From: Bacteroidaceae bacterium
Lineage (GTDB): Bacteria > Bacteroidota > Bacteroidia > Bacteroidales > Bacteroidaceae
DNA: 64,000 bases
Direction of reading: 5' to 3'
Assembly: GCA_017469525.1 (NCBI GenBank)
Contig: JAFUGG010000024.1
Span: 1 to 64,000, forward strand
Shown: positions 51,869 to 61,342 of the stretch, one piece after another
Layout of the letters: the number at the start of each line of letters is the position of its first letter
Position numbering within the stretch: position 1 is the first letter of the stretch
Notes under the pieces: generated by a model
What the model was told of the DNA's origin: nothing
Databases searched by the model: none
Seen by the model: the letters and a program-made list of their open reading frames with translations, nothing else
Position numbers and translations under genes: made by a program

Positions 51869-53050
51869 GTGTTTAGGAAAATCATCATAACCGCGCTCCT
51901 TCTGCTGGCATGGACAGGAGGCAAGGGGCAAGACAGTTTGCGCGTGTCGGTCCTCACCTGCTCGCCAGGCCAGGAGGTCTATTCCCTCTACGGACATACT
52001 GCTATCCGCGTGCAAGCGCCGAAGGACAGCCTCGACGAGGTATTCAACTACGGCGTCTTCGATTTCCGCAAGCCCCACTTCACCTGGCACTTCGTGCTCG
52101 GACAGACGGACTACATGGTGGAGCCACTCCCCTGGCGGTACTTTATCGTCGAGTATGAGAGGCGCGGCTCCAGCATCACAGAGCAGGAACTGAACCTGAC
52201 GCCCTCCGAGGCAAGCTGCCTGCTCTCTGCGCTCGCCGAGAACTGCCGGCCGGAGAACCGCGAATACCGATACAGCTTCCTCTCCAATAACTGCACGACA
52301 AAGGTGCGCGACATGGTGGAAGGCGTCATCATGGGCAGCATCCAATATCCCGACTCCCTACCCCACCAGACAGCTCGCCAGATACTCCATAAGTATACGG
52401 CTCAGCATCCCTGGGCCCAGGAAGGCAACGACCTCCTGCTTGGCGCAGAGATGGACACCATCATGTCCGAACGGGCTGCGATGTTCATCCCCGAGAACAT
52501 GATGCAGGCTTTCGACGGTGCCTACATCCTAAGCAGAAATGGCGACATGCGTCCCCTCGTCAGGAATAAGAAAGTAATTCTTGAAGCAAAGCCTCAGGCC
52601 GTGGAGCCCGAATTTCCACTCTCCCCCATGCAGGCCACGCTCGTCTTCGCAGCCATCTGCCTCCTCATCCTGATGCTTGAAATATGGACAAAGCATCTCT
52701 TCTGGCTTTGGGATGCGCTGATCCTGCTGCTTCAAGGCCTCGCCGGAACGTTGCTCACCTTCATGTTCCTCTTCTCGGAACACCCGGGCGTGGGCAGCAA
52801 TTGGCAGGTTTGGCTGTTCAATCCCATCTACCTCATTGGCATCCCGCTTGTCATAAAAGCTGCCACAGGGCATAAGCAAACACTCTGGTACGCCTTCTAT
52901 TTTGCCGTTTTGGCACTATTCTTGTTATTTTCTCCATGGATACCACAGGTATTTGCGAAAATAACCGTACCTTTGGCGTTGTGTTTGCTCACAAGACCAT
53001 TGAGCTACTACTTAGCAAAAGGTGAAAAGGAAAGAAAAATAAAAAGGTGA
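51869..53050 (+). CDS. DUF4105 (Lnb N-terminal-like) membrane protein
   Basis: GTG 51869 gives MFRKIIITALLLLAW and 393 residues; upstream codons of the frame lie inside the promoter. After a signal peptide comes the periplasmic DUF4105 domain (LTCSPGQEVYSLYGHTAIRV, FNYGVFDF, YSFLSNNCTTKVRDM), with conserved His and Cys as in the family, followed by about five C-terminal membrane helices. A possible hydrolase or peptidase-like fold; role unknown. It is followed after 4 bases by the phosphatase-like gene. Confidence 0.8.
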   Translation: MFRKIIITALLLLAWTGGKGQDSLRVSVLTCSPGQEVYSLYGHTAIRVQAPKDSLDEVFNYGVFDFRKPHFTWHFVLGQTDYMVEPLPWRYFIVEYERRGSSITEQELNLTPSEASCLLSALAENCRPENREYRYSFLSNNCTTKVRDMVEGVIMGSIQYPDSLPHQTARQILHKYTAQHPWAQEGNDLLLGAEMDTIMSERAAMFIPENMMQAFDGAYILSRNGDMRPLVRNKKVILEAKPQAVEPEFPLSPMQATLVFAAICLLILMLEIWTKHLFWLWDALILLLQGLAGTLLTFMFLFSEHPGVGSNWQVWLFNPIYLIGIPLVIKAATGHKQTLWYAFYFAVLALFLLFSPWIPQVFAKITVPLALCLLTRPLSYYLAKGEKERKIKR

Positions 53051-53054
53051 AAAA

Positions 53055-54635
53055 GTGAAAAGGAAAGAGCGACTATTGTCCGTTGTCTGTTGTCTGCTGA
53101 CTGTTATCGCGCAGGCACAGGAGGGGCCACAAGTGCCGTCGCTGGTGGTGAACATCGTCATCGACCAGCTGCGAAGCGACTATATGGACGCCTTCGCCCC
53201 CCTCTACGGGCAGGGAGGCTTCCTGCGGCTCAAGGAGCAGGGACGCTTCTACTCGCAGGCAGAATACCCCTTCAGCTCACCCGACCAGGCATCCGCCATG
53301 GCCTGCCTGATGACCGGCACCAGCCCTTATGCCAACGGCATCGTGGGAGACCGCTGGCTCGACCGACAGACCTTGCGACCCGTCCTCTGCGTGGACGACG
53401 ACACCTATCCAGGCATCCATACCGACGAAAAGTCCTCGCCTAAGCACCTCGCCGTATCAACCATCGGCGACGAACTGAAAGTCTCATCCGAAGGAAAGAG
53501 CCTCGTCTACTCCATCGCCCCGACTCGCGAAGCCGCTATCCTCGGTGCTGGGCATGCCGGCAACGGAGCCTTCTGGCTCGACGACTGGACAGGCAGATGG
53601 GCTACCACTTGCTACTACGACAACTATCCCGAATGGGCTACCGAGTACAACAATCTGTCTTCGCTCGAGGACCGCATTGGCGACTTACATTACGAACCGC
53701 TGAACGAGCAGGTGGCTAACTTCCACTACTTCGTCTCGACTGATGCAAAAGCCAAGCCCTTCAGCCACAAATTCAAGACACCTCGCAAGTACCGCGAGCT
53801 CAAAGCCACAGCACTGGTCAATGAGGAAGTAAGCCTCTTCGCCAAGCAAGCTATTGAAAAGGCAGGGCTCGGCACGGATGCCGTCACCGACCTGCTGACG
53901 CTCACCTATTATGCCGGCACTTACGACCACCAGTCGGCCGTCGGGTACGGCATGGAGATGCAGGACACCTATGCTCGCCTCGACCGTCAGCTCGAGAACA
54001 TCTTCAGCTTCATAGAGGAGAAAGTGGGCCTGGACAAGACATTGTTTGTTGTCACAAGCAGCGGCTACTTCGACTCCGAAGAGATGATGGACCTGAGCAA
54101 GTACCGCATCCCCACAGGTGTCTTCTCCATCACGAAGGCTCAGGCTCTGCTCAACATGTACCTCATCGCCGTCTACGGCCAGGGCAACTACGTCGAGACA
54201 GCCATCGACAACCAGCTCTACCTCAACCTCAAGCTCATTGAGAACCGCAACCTCAACCTGACAGAAGTACTCGACCGCTGCAGCGCATTCCTCATCCAAC
54301 TCAGCGGCGTCAAGGATGTCTATACGAGTCAGCGACTCTCCCTCGGAGCATGGACACCAGGCATCAGCAAACTGCGCAACGCATACAACCCAAAGTGCTC
54401 AGGCGACATCATCATACAAGTGTCGCCAGGATGGGTCCTCAAGAACGAAGACACACATGAGCAACAGCTCAGCCGCGAGTCATACCTGAGCTTCCCCCTC
54501 TTCTTCCTCGGTGCAGGCATCGTGCCCGAAAAGGTGCGCATCCCCGTCAGCATAGACCAGGTAGCGCCCACCATTGCACAAGCCCTGCGCATCCGAGCCC
54601 CCAATGCCTGTCCGCAAGCACCTCTCAACTACTGA
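53055..54635 (+). CDS. alkaline phosphatase superfamily protein, probably inactive
   Basis: A 526-residue protein with a signal peptide (GTG start 53055). The fold is that of PafA-type phosphatases: [14 protein letters not shown] (D37), [45 protein letters not shown]. The metal site is not kept: where PafA has DYxGH before DTY, this has A287 and D291, and the usual TADHG reads TSSG (334-337). The nucleophile region reads SSPD in place of T-x-PGH. It may bind rather than hydrolyse. It directly precedes secA. Confidence 0.75.
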   Translation: MKRKERLLSVVCCLLTVIAQAQEGPQVPSLVVNIVIDQLRSDYMDAFAPLYGQGGFLRLKEQGRFYSQAEYPFSSPDQASAMACLMTGTSPYANGIVGDRWLDRQTLRPVLCVDDDTYPGIHTDEKSSPKHLAVSTIGDELKVSSEGKSLVYSIAPTREAAILGAGHAGNGAFWLDDWTGRWATTCYYDNYPEWATEYNNLSSLEDRIGDLHYEPLNEQVANFHYFVSTDAKAKPFSHKFKTPRKYRELKATALVNEEVSLFAKQAIEKAGLGTDAVTDLLTLTYYAGTYDHQSAVGYGMEMQDTYARLDRQLENIFSFIEEKVGLDKTLFVVTSSGYFDSEEMMDLSKYRIPTGVFSITKAQALLNMYLIAVYGQGNYVETAIDNQLYLNLKLIENRNLNLTEVLDRCSAFLIQLSGVKDVYTSQRLSLGAWTPGISKLRNAYNPKCSGDIIIQVSPGWVLKNEDTHEQQLSRESYLSFPLFFLGAGIVPEKVRIPVSIDQVAPTIAQALRIRAPNACPQAPLNY

Positions 54636-54673
54636 TAAACAACACCAATAACGCACAATACATTATAATATAT

Positions 54674-57600
54674 ATGGACATATCAAAGTTTTTAGTAAAA
54701 CTCTTCGGCGACAAGAAAAGCCGCGACCTGAAAGCCTACCAACCCTTGGTGGAAGCAGTGCTAAAGGTCTATCCTGAGATACAAGCCCTCTCTAACGACG
54801 AGCTCCGAGCTCGCTCCAAAGCCATCAGGCAACGCATACAAGACTCGGCAGCAGACTTGCGTGCAGAGATACAAACCCTGAAGGACAAGATTCCTTCCAC
54901 CGACATACAGGACCGTGCCCCCATCTTCGCACAAATAGACAAACTAGAGAAGGATGTCCTCGAAACCTTCGAAAAGGCTCTCGACGAAGCACGAGCTGAG
55001 GTCTTCGCCATCGTGAAGCGAACAGCAGAACTGTTCGCCACGAATGAGACAGTGGAAGTCACAGCTACAGACTTCGACCGCAACCTTGCCGCATCGCATG
55101 ACTTTGTGGACATCGAAGGCGACAAGGCTATCTACTACAACCATTGGGTAGCAGGTGGCAACGACCTAAAGTGGGACATGATACACTTCGACGTCCAGCT
55201 CTTCGGTGGTACCGTGCTCCATCAAGGCAAGATTGCCGAGATGTTCACGGGTGAAGGTAAGACGCTCACCGCCACACTCCCCGTCTTCCTCAACGCCCTC
55301 ACAGGCAACGGCGTACACGTCGTCACCGTCAACGACTACTTGGCAAAGCGTGACTCGGAATGGATGGGACCCATCTACATGTTCCACGGCTTGAGCGTCG
55401 ATTGCATAGACAAGCATCAGCCCAATAGCGAGGAACGTCGCAAAGCCTACCTCGCCGACATCACATTCGGCACAAACAACGAATTCGGCTTCGACTACCT
55501 GCGCGACAACATGGCGCAAGACCCGAAGGACCTCGTGCAACGTTCGCACAACTATGCCATCGTCGATGAGGTGGACTCAGTCCTTATCGACGATGCCCGC
55601 ACGCCCCTTATCATATCTGGTCCTGTCCCCAAAGGCGACGACCAACAGTTCGAGCAATACCAACCTCTGGTGGAACGTCTTGTTGGTGTGCAAAGACAGC
55701 TTGCAACGCAATACCTTGCTGACGCAAAGAAGCAGATAACCGAAGGCACAGAGGCTGGCGACAAGCAGAAGACTGCCGAGGGCTTCCTCGCACTCTTCCG
55801 CAGCCATAAGGCTCTGCCTAAGAACAAGCCACTCATCAAGTTCCTCTCCGAACCCGGCATCAAGGCCGGCATGCTCTCCACAGAAGAAATCTACATGGAG
55901 AACAACAACCGCCGCATGCACGAGGCTACTGACCCGCTCTATTTCGTGGTCGATGAGAAACTGAACAGCGTGGACCTGACCGACAAGGGCAACGAGTGGC
56001 TGGCTTCGCAAGTCAATGACCCCGAGCTCTTCGTCCTGCCCGACATTGCCACCGTGCTCTCACAAATCGACCATTCAGACCAGACCGACGAAGAAAAGCT
56101 CGAGGAAAAGGACCGCATCTTCAACGACTACGCAACCAAGAGCGAGCGAGTACACACCATACAGCAATTGCTGAAGGCTTACACGATGTTCAACCTCAAT
56201 GATGAGTATGTCATCCAAGACGGTGAAGTCAAGATTGTGGACGAGCAGACAGGTCGTATCATGGAAGGACGCCGATGGAGCGACGGCTTGCATCAGGCTG
56301 TCGAGGCAAAAGAACATGTAAAGGTGCAGGCTGCCACACAGACCTATGCCACCATCACCCTCCAGAACTACTTCCGCATGTACCATAAGTTGGCCGGCAT
56401 GACAGGTACAGCTGTCACCGAGGCTGGCGAGTTCTGGGACATCTATAAGCTCGACGTAGTGGAAGTACCTACCAATCGTCCCGTTGTACGTATAGACATG
56501 AACGACCGCGTCTATCGTACGCAGCGCGAGAAGTACAAGGCCGTCATCGAGGAGGTTGAGTTGATGCGCACCAGCGGTCGTCCCGTACTGGTCGGCACAA
56601 CAAGCGTCGAGATTTCCGAGATGCTCTCCAAGATGCTGCAGATGCGCAAGATACCTCATCAGGTATTGAATGCAAAGCTTCACCAAAAGGAAGCCGACAT
56701 CGTGGCATTGGCTGGTCAAAGTGCTATGGGCACCGTTTATGTTGCCACAGATGGCAGAGCCTTCAACGAGAAGAGCACAGCTGTCAGCTATCAGACACGC
56801 ATCGAGGCCGAAGCAGCCAAGAAGGAGAAGCGTGAGCCTCGCGAAGCAGCCGAACTCCTCAAGACCGAAGAGCGTATGCTGGGCACCGTAACCATCGCCA
56901 CCAACATGGCAGGTCGTGGTACGGATATCAAGCTCTCGCCGGAAGTAAAGGCAGCAGGCGGTCTGGCCATCGTTGGCACAGAGCGTCACGAGAGCCGCCG
57001 CGTGGATCGTCAGCTTCGTGGTCGTTCCGGTCGTCAGGGTGACCCAGGCAGCAGCGTCTTCTTCGTCAGCATTGAGGACAAGCTGATGCGCCTCTTTGCC
57101 AGCGAACGCATTGCCAAGGTGATGGACAGCCTTGGCTTCAAGGACGGAGAGATGATTGAGCACAGCATGATTACCCGAAGCATCGAGAATGCCCAGAAGA
57201 AGGTAGAGGAGAATCACTTTGGCGTCCGCAAGAACTTGCTCGAATACGACGACGTGATGAACAAGCAGCGTACGGTCATCTATGAGAAGCGTCGCCATGC
57301 ACTTATCGGCGAACGTCTTGGCATGGACATCAGCAATATGATATGGGACCGTGTCTGCAACATCCTCGAGAACAATGACTATGAAGGTTGTCGCCTGCGC
57401 TTCCTCGAAATCATGGCCATGGAGGTTCCCTTCACTGCCGAACAGTTCGAGACAATGAAGCTCGACGACGTGGCAGAGTTGGCATACCAGAAGGTACTGG
57501 AACGCTTCCAGCAGAAAACGGAAATCATGATGAACAATGCCCACAAGGTAGTGACAACCATCTACGAAAGTCCGCAGGGCACGATGTATGAGAACCTCAT

Positions 57601-58141
57601 GGTGCCTGTCATTGCAGGCAACCGCCAGTACAATATTCCGTCGAACTTGAAGGAAGCTTACGAGACGCAGTCGCGTTCTGTAGTGACGGCTTTCCACAAG
57701 GCCATCATCCTGCACATCATCGACGACGCATGGAAGGAGAACCTGCGCCTGCTCGACGAGTTGAAGCACAGCGTACACAATGCCAGCTACGAGCAGAAGG
57801 ACCCCTTGCTCATCTTCAAGCTGGAGAGCGCCAAACTCTTCGACGACATGATTAATCAGATAAACGACCGAACAGTATCCATCATCATGCGTGCCATGAT
57901 ACCGGAGCTTCAGATACAGGGCGCACCACAGCAACAGGAGGCGCCACGTCGCGAGCAACCTCGCCTGCAGGAGTCACGCGGAGAGCTGACCGATGCCGGG
58001 ATGCAACAGGCAGCAGCACGCGACACTCGCGACCGCCAGCCCGTGCAACCCATCCGTCGCGAGAACCTGCCCGGTCGCAATGATCCCTGTCCTTGCGGTA
58101 GCGGCAAGAAGTTCAAACAGTGTCACGGAAGAAATCTATAA
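54674..58141 (+). CDS. secA: preprotein translocase ATPase SecA
   Basis: Motor of Sec export. The 1155 residues, longer than the 900 of E. coli, include the Bacteroidetes insertions in the first nucleotide-binding fold. Walker A is MFTGEGKT, then [35 protein letters not shown], the second fold with [12 protein letters not shown] and [12 protein letters not shown], and a C-terminal zinc tail ([17 protein letters not shown]). Its start follows the phosphatase-like gene by 38 bases; the next gene follows after 4. Confidence 0.96.
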   Translation: MDISKFLVKLFGDKKSRDLKAYQPLVEAVLKVYPEIQALSNDELRARSKAIRQRIQDSAADLRAEIQTLKDKIPSTDIQDRAPIFAQIDKLEKDVLETFEKALDEARAEVFAIVKRTAELFATNETVEVTATDFDRNLAASHDFVDIEGDKAIYYNHWVAGGNDLKWDMIHFDVQLFGGTVLHQGKIAEMFTGEGKTLTATLPVFLNALTGNGVHVVTVNDYLAKRDSEWMGPIYMFHGLSVDCIDKHQPNSEERRKAYLADITFGTNNEFGFDYLRDNMAQDPKDLVQRSHNYAIVDEVDSVLIDDARTPLIISGPVPKGDDQQFEQYQPLVERLVGVQRQLATQYLADAKKQITEGTEAGDKQKTAEGFLALFRSHKALPKNKPLIKFLSEPGIKAGMLSTEEIYMENNNRRMHEATDPLYFVVDEKLNSVDLTDKGNEWLASQVNDPELFVLPDIATVLSQIDHSDQTDEEKLEEKDRIFNDYATKSERVHTIQQLLKAYTMFNLNDEYVIQDGEVKIVDEQTGRIMEGRRWSDGLHQAVEAKEHVKVQAATQTYATITLQNYFRMYHKLAGMTGTAVTEAGEFWDIYKLDVVEVPTNRPVVRIDMNDRVYRTQREKYKAVIEEVELMRTSGRPVLVGTTSVEISEMLSKMLQMRKIPHQVLNAKLHQKEADIVALAGQSAMGTVYVATDGRAFNEKSTAVSYQTRIEAEAAKKEKREPREAAELLKTEERMLGTVTIATNMAGRGTDIKLSPEVKAAGGLAIVGTERHESRRVDRQLRGRSGRQGDPGSSVFFVSIEDKLMRLFASERIAKVMDSLGFKDGEMIEHSMITRSIENAQKKVEENHFGVRKNLLEYDDVMNKQRTVIYEKRRHALIGERLGMDISNMIWDRVCNILENNDYEGCRLRFLEIMAMEVPFTAEQFETMKLDDVAELAYQKVLERFQQKTEIMMNNAHKVVTTIYESPQGTMYENLMVPVIAGNRQYNIPSNLKEAYETQSRSVVTAFHKAIILHIIDDAWKENLRLLDELKHSVHNASYEQKDPLLIFKLESAKLFDDMINQINDRTVSIIMRAMIPELQIQGAPQQQEAPRREQPRLQESRGELTDAGMQQAAARDTRDRQPVQPIRRENLPGRNDPCPCGSGKKFKQCHGRNL

Positions 58142-58145
58142 TTCT

Positions 58146-58586
58146 ATGGAAGCAAGCAAACAGACAATCCAGCAGATTGAGCGCACACTGCGCAAAGTCA
58201 TCGCCAAGTTCCCGCCTGAGGCTGAGCCTGTCATGACGGACATCCACCTCCTGGTAAGCAACTACACAGGCGAGATTCGCACTTACAATGACGACGACGA
58301 GGAACTCGACCGTTGCGTTGTGGAGGAATGGATAAAGAGTTCCGACGAGGAGTTCTACGAGGACATTGTGCCCATCCTGCGCAAATGTATCGAGGACATG
58401 CGCCCGAGCATTGAACAGATGAGCATCATGCAACCCTTCAGCTTCGTACTCATCGATGAGGACCACGAGACGCTGCAGGACCTGGTCATCATTGACAGTG
58501 AGGAGACGGTGATGCTCGACAGCACACTGCTCGACGGGCTTGAGGATGACCTCGACGCCTTCTTGAAGCAGTTGTTGGAGGACTGA
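58146..58586 (+). CDS. acidic hypothetical protein downstream of secA
   Basis: ATG 58146 (MEASKQTIQQIERTLRKV) gives 146 residues, very rich in Asp and Glu (DNDDDEELD-type stretch and the tail GLEDDLDAFLKQLLED). No known domain was recognised. It begins 4 bases after secA, so it is probably co-transcribed with it. The larger upstream frame overlaps secA in another phase and is not likely. Confidence 0.65.
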   Translation: MEASKQTIQQIERTLRKVIAKFPPEAEPVMTDIHLLVSNYTGEIRTYNDDDEELDRCVVEEWIKSSDEEFYEDIVPILRKCIEDMRPSIEQMSIMQPFSFVLIDEDHETLQDLVIIDSEETVMLDSTLLDGLEDDLDAFLKQLLED

Positions 58587-58589
58587 TGC

Positions 58590-58689
58590 AATTCATAATT
58601 CATGATTCACAATTCATAGCTTGTCACTGCCTTGACATTTGTCGAGTAGTCTGATTATGGTTTTTGAATTGTGAATTATGAATTAATTA
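58590..58689. repeat. inverted repeat of 'aattcataattc' words
   Basis: Left arm 58590-58619 (AATTCATAATTCATGATTCA) and right arm 58665-58689 (GAATTGTGAATTATGAATT) are largely reverse complementary around a 45-base loop. It lies between the acidic protein and the ppiD promoter. Confidence 0.65.
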
Positions 58690-58734
58690 TAACATTTTCT
58701 TCATGTAAATACCTGTTATATGAAAAAAAATGCG

Positions 58735-58742
58735 TACCTTTG
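58735..58742 (+). promoter_or_regulatory. -7 promoter box of ppiD
   Basis: TACCTTTG, 44 bases before the ppiD ATG. The -33 is not clear. Confidence 0.5.
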
Positions 58743-58786
58743 TGCGCTTTTTAAGCCAACAATAAATAAATAAAACTAAATAACAA

Positions 58787-60940
58787 ATGGCAACATTACA
58801 AAAAATTCGCAACAGAGGCAAGATCCTCATCTTTACGGTCGGCCTTGCTCTGTTTGCTTTCATTGCCGAGGAGTTCGTACGCTCTCTCTCCTATACTCAG
58901 TCAGAGCGTCACCAGCGTGTCGGCAAAATCTACGGAGACAAAATCAACGTACAGGATTTCAACTCACAGGTCGAGGAGTACACCGATGTCGTGAAGTTCA
59001 CACAGGGCATTAACACCTTGAGCGACGACCAGCTCTCCATGATGCGCGACCAGGTATGGCAGACGATTGTCAGCGACAAGGTCATGCAGCACGAGTGCGA
59101 GAAGCTTGGCATCTCCGTGACGGATGCTGAGATGCAAGACATCATCAACAACGGACGCAGCCCGTTGCTTACACAGACTCCATTCCGTACACAGCAGGGC
59201 ACATTCGACGTGAACGCACTGAAGCAGTTCCTGAACCAGTACAACGAGGCCATGACAAATCCCAACCTGAGCAGCGAAGTCAAGGAACAGTTCCAGCAGA
59301 TGAACAACTACTGGAAGTTCATCGAGAAGACTATCCGCCGCCAGACATTGCAGAACAAGTATCAGGCTCTGCTCAACGGTCTGATGGTCAGCAACCCGGT
59401 GGCTGCCAAGGCAAGCTTTGAGGGCCGCACCAACGAGACCGACATCTACATGGCCGCTCTGCCCTTCTCAAGCATCAAGGACGACGACGTGAAGGTTGAG
59501 GACAGCGAGCTCAAGGCTAAGTACGAAGAGATGAAGGAATTGTTCCGCACAGACGAGGAGACACGCGACATCAAGTACATCGACATCAACGTCACAGCCA
59601 GCGATGCCGACAAGGCTAACCTGCAGAAGGAGATGGAAGGCTATGCTCAGGCACTGGCAGAAGGTGCCGACGTTGCTAAGACTGTCCGCGAGGCTGCAAG
59701 CCAGGTACCCTACAGCGTGCTGCCCGTCAGTGCCAAGAGTCTGCCTCACGACATTGCCGAGAAGCTCGACTCTATGACAGTAGGACAGCAGGTAGGTCCT
59801 TTTGTCCATGAGCACGACAACACCATCAACATCGTCCGCCTCATCAACAAGGTCAGCCTGCCCGACTCTGTCGAGGTACGCCAGATTGTGGCTCCGGGCA
59901 ACGACATGGCTGCCATCGAGAAGACGGCTGACAGCATCATGAACGCCCTGGCTGCAGGTGCCAACTTCGACACCATCGCCAAGAAGTACGACCAGCCTGC
60001 CACAAAGACTTGGATTACGAGCAGCCAGTACGAGGGTCAGGCCATCGACGAGAACAACCGCAAGTTCCTGAGCACCATCAGCAATGCAGCTGTTGGCAGC
60101 AACAACAAGATTGTGCTCGACGGCCAGGCTGTCATCATTGCACAGGTAACAGACCGCCGCAACGTCATCACCAAGTATGACGTGGCTGTCATCAAGCGTG
60201 CCATCGACTTCAGCAAGGACACTTACGGCAAGGCATACAACGACTTCAGCAGTTTCCTGGCCGGCAATCCCAAGGTTGAGGACATCGAGGCCAATGCTGC
60301 ACAGGCCGGCTACACCGTCCAGACCCGCAACAACGTGCGCAGCACCGAGCATAATGTAGTCAATGTACGCAGCACTCGTGATGCCCTGCGCTGGATTTTC
60401 GACGAGAAGACGAAGGTGGGCGACGTTTCTCCCCTCTATGAGTGCGGCGAGAACGACCACATGCTTGTCCTCTCTCTGGCTGGCATCCACAAGAAGGGCT
60501 ACCTCGCTTGGGACGACGAGCAGATCCGCGACTTCTTGACCAGCGAGGTGAGGAAGGACAAGAAGGCTGCCATGCTGCAGGAGAAGATGAAGGCCGTGAA
60601 GAGCGTGGCCGACGTGGCCAAGCTGGAAGGTGCGGTCACCGACACTATCCACCACATCACCTTCATGAGCAATGCCTTCGTCTCTAAGATCGGTGCCAGC
60701 GAGCCTGCACTGAGCGGCTCCGTAAGCAAGGCCAAGAAGGGCGACTTCAAGTCCGGCGTAAAGGGCAAGTCTGCCATCTATGCCTACCAGGTGCTCGACC
60801 AGAAGAAGACCGACGCCAAGTTCGACGCGAAGGAGGAGAAGCAGAGACTCCAGCAGAGCATCTCACGCAACCTCGGCAACTTCCAGGGCGAACTCATGGA
60901 GAAGGCCGACATCAACGACCGCCGCTACATCTTCTTCTAA
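58787..60940 (+). CDS. ppiD: periplasmic folding factor PpiD/SurA-like peptidyl-prolyl isomerase
   Basis: A 717-residue protein anchored by one N-terminal helix (GKILIFTVGLALFAFIAEEF). SurA_N-type helical regions (DKINVQDFNSQVEEY, ISVTDAEMQDIINNG, TQQGTFDVNALKQFL) precede a parvulin-like region around 340-460 (VEVRQIVAPGNDMAAIEKTADSI). It probably helps fold exported proteins next to SecYEG. In relatives it is adjacent to the coaX-lptC-gldE run; here it is 10 kb away. It ends at a strong terminator. Confidence 0.88.
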   Translation: MATLQKIRNRGKILIFTVGLALFAFIAEEFVRSLSYTQSERHQRVGKIYGDKINVQDFNSQVEEYTDVVKFTQGINTLSDDQLSMMRDQVWQTIVSDKVMQHECEKLGISVTDAEMQDIINNGRSPLLTQTPFRTQQGTFDVNALKQFLNQYNEAMTNPNLSSEVKEQFQQMNNYWKFIEKTIRRQTLQNKYQALLNGLMVSNPVAAKASFEGRTNETDIYMAALPFSSIKDDDVKVEDSELKAKYEEMKELFRTDEETRDIKYIDINVTASDADKANLQKEMEGYAQALAEGADVAKTVREAASQVPYSVLPVSAKSLPHDIAEKLDSMTVGQQVGPFVHEHDNTINIVRLINKVSLPDSVEVRQIVAPGNDMAAIEKTADSIMNALAAGANFDTIAKKYDQPATKTWITSSQYEGQAIDENNRKFLSTISNAAVGSNNKIVLDGQAVIIAQVTDRRNVITKYDVAVIKRAIDFSKDTYGKAYNDFSSFLAGNPKVEDIEANAAQAGYTVQTRNNVRSTEHNVVNVRSTRDALRWIFDEKTKVGDVSPLYECGENDHMLVLSLAGIHKKGYLAWDDEQIRDFLTSEVRKDKKAAMLQEKMKAVKSVADVAKLEGAVTDTIHHITFMSNAFVSKIGASEPALSGSVSKAKKGDFKSGVKGKSAIYAYQVLDQKKTDAKFDAKEEKQRLQQSISRNLGNFQGELMEKADINDRRYIFF

Positions 60941-60965
60941 ATAAGAAGGCTGTTCCGCATAACGC

Positions 60966-61007
60966 AAGCCCCTTGCAGACACGCTCTGCAGGGGGCTTTC
61001 TTTTTTC
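60966..61007 (+). terminator. ppiD terminator
   Basis: Stem AAGCCCCTTGCAGA / TCTGCAGGGGGCTT with a 5-base loop, followed by TTTCTTTTTT. Confidence 0.85.
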
Positions 61008-61079
61008 TGTATCGACCAAAGTCGGAGCAAAGCACCATAAGTCTGGAAGGCATTACTGGACTACAATAATAATGTATCA

Positions 61080-61277
61080 TTATCATAAACGGAGCGGATA
61101 ATGAACATTATCGAAATCAGCCATGAGCAATGCCGGAATGAACAATACGCATTCATGAGGCAAAGAATACGCATTCATGGAGCAAAAAATACGCATTCAT
61201 GAGGCAAAGAATACGCATTCATGAGGCAAAGAATACGCATTCATGGAGTGAACCATGCGCATTGCTGGATACGAAAA
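61080..61277. repeat. 22-bp-period array, site 11 (6 clear units plus about 3 degenerate)
   Basis: TACGCATTCATG starts at 61146, 61168, 61190, 61212 and 61234, and TGCGCATT at 61256, all 22 apart; units at 61080, 61102 and 61124 match in phase more weakly. The unit is TACGCATTCATGAGGCAAAG plus AA. It lies between convergent ppiD and the M6 protease gene. The 61008-61079 stretch also holds the palindrome AATAATG/CATTAT (61069-61085). Confidence 0.88.
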
Positions 61278-61310
61278 CGGGGCGGCTCGATGTGAACCGC
61301 CCCGTTATCG
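61276..61310 (-). terminator. terminator of the M6 protease gene
   Basis: Minus-strand stem AACGGGGCGG / CCGCCCCGTT (61276-61285 with 61297-61306), then TTTTCG. It lies between the array and the M6 stop codon. Confidence 0.7.
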
Positions 61311-61342
61311 GGTCTGGACGCAGGCACAAAGGCCGCGCTGTC

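Noticed and set aside
56075..57958. 627-codon ORF antisense to secA
   Set aside because: It is an antisense shadow of strongly conserved SecA motifs.
61080..61277. 22-bp arrays as simple transcription terminators
   Set aside because: Several arrays lie within operons or between divergent genes, many units have no stable stem, and true terminators are present beside site 11.
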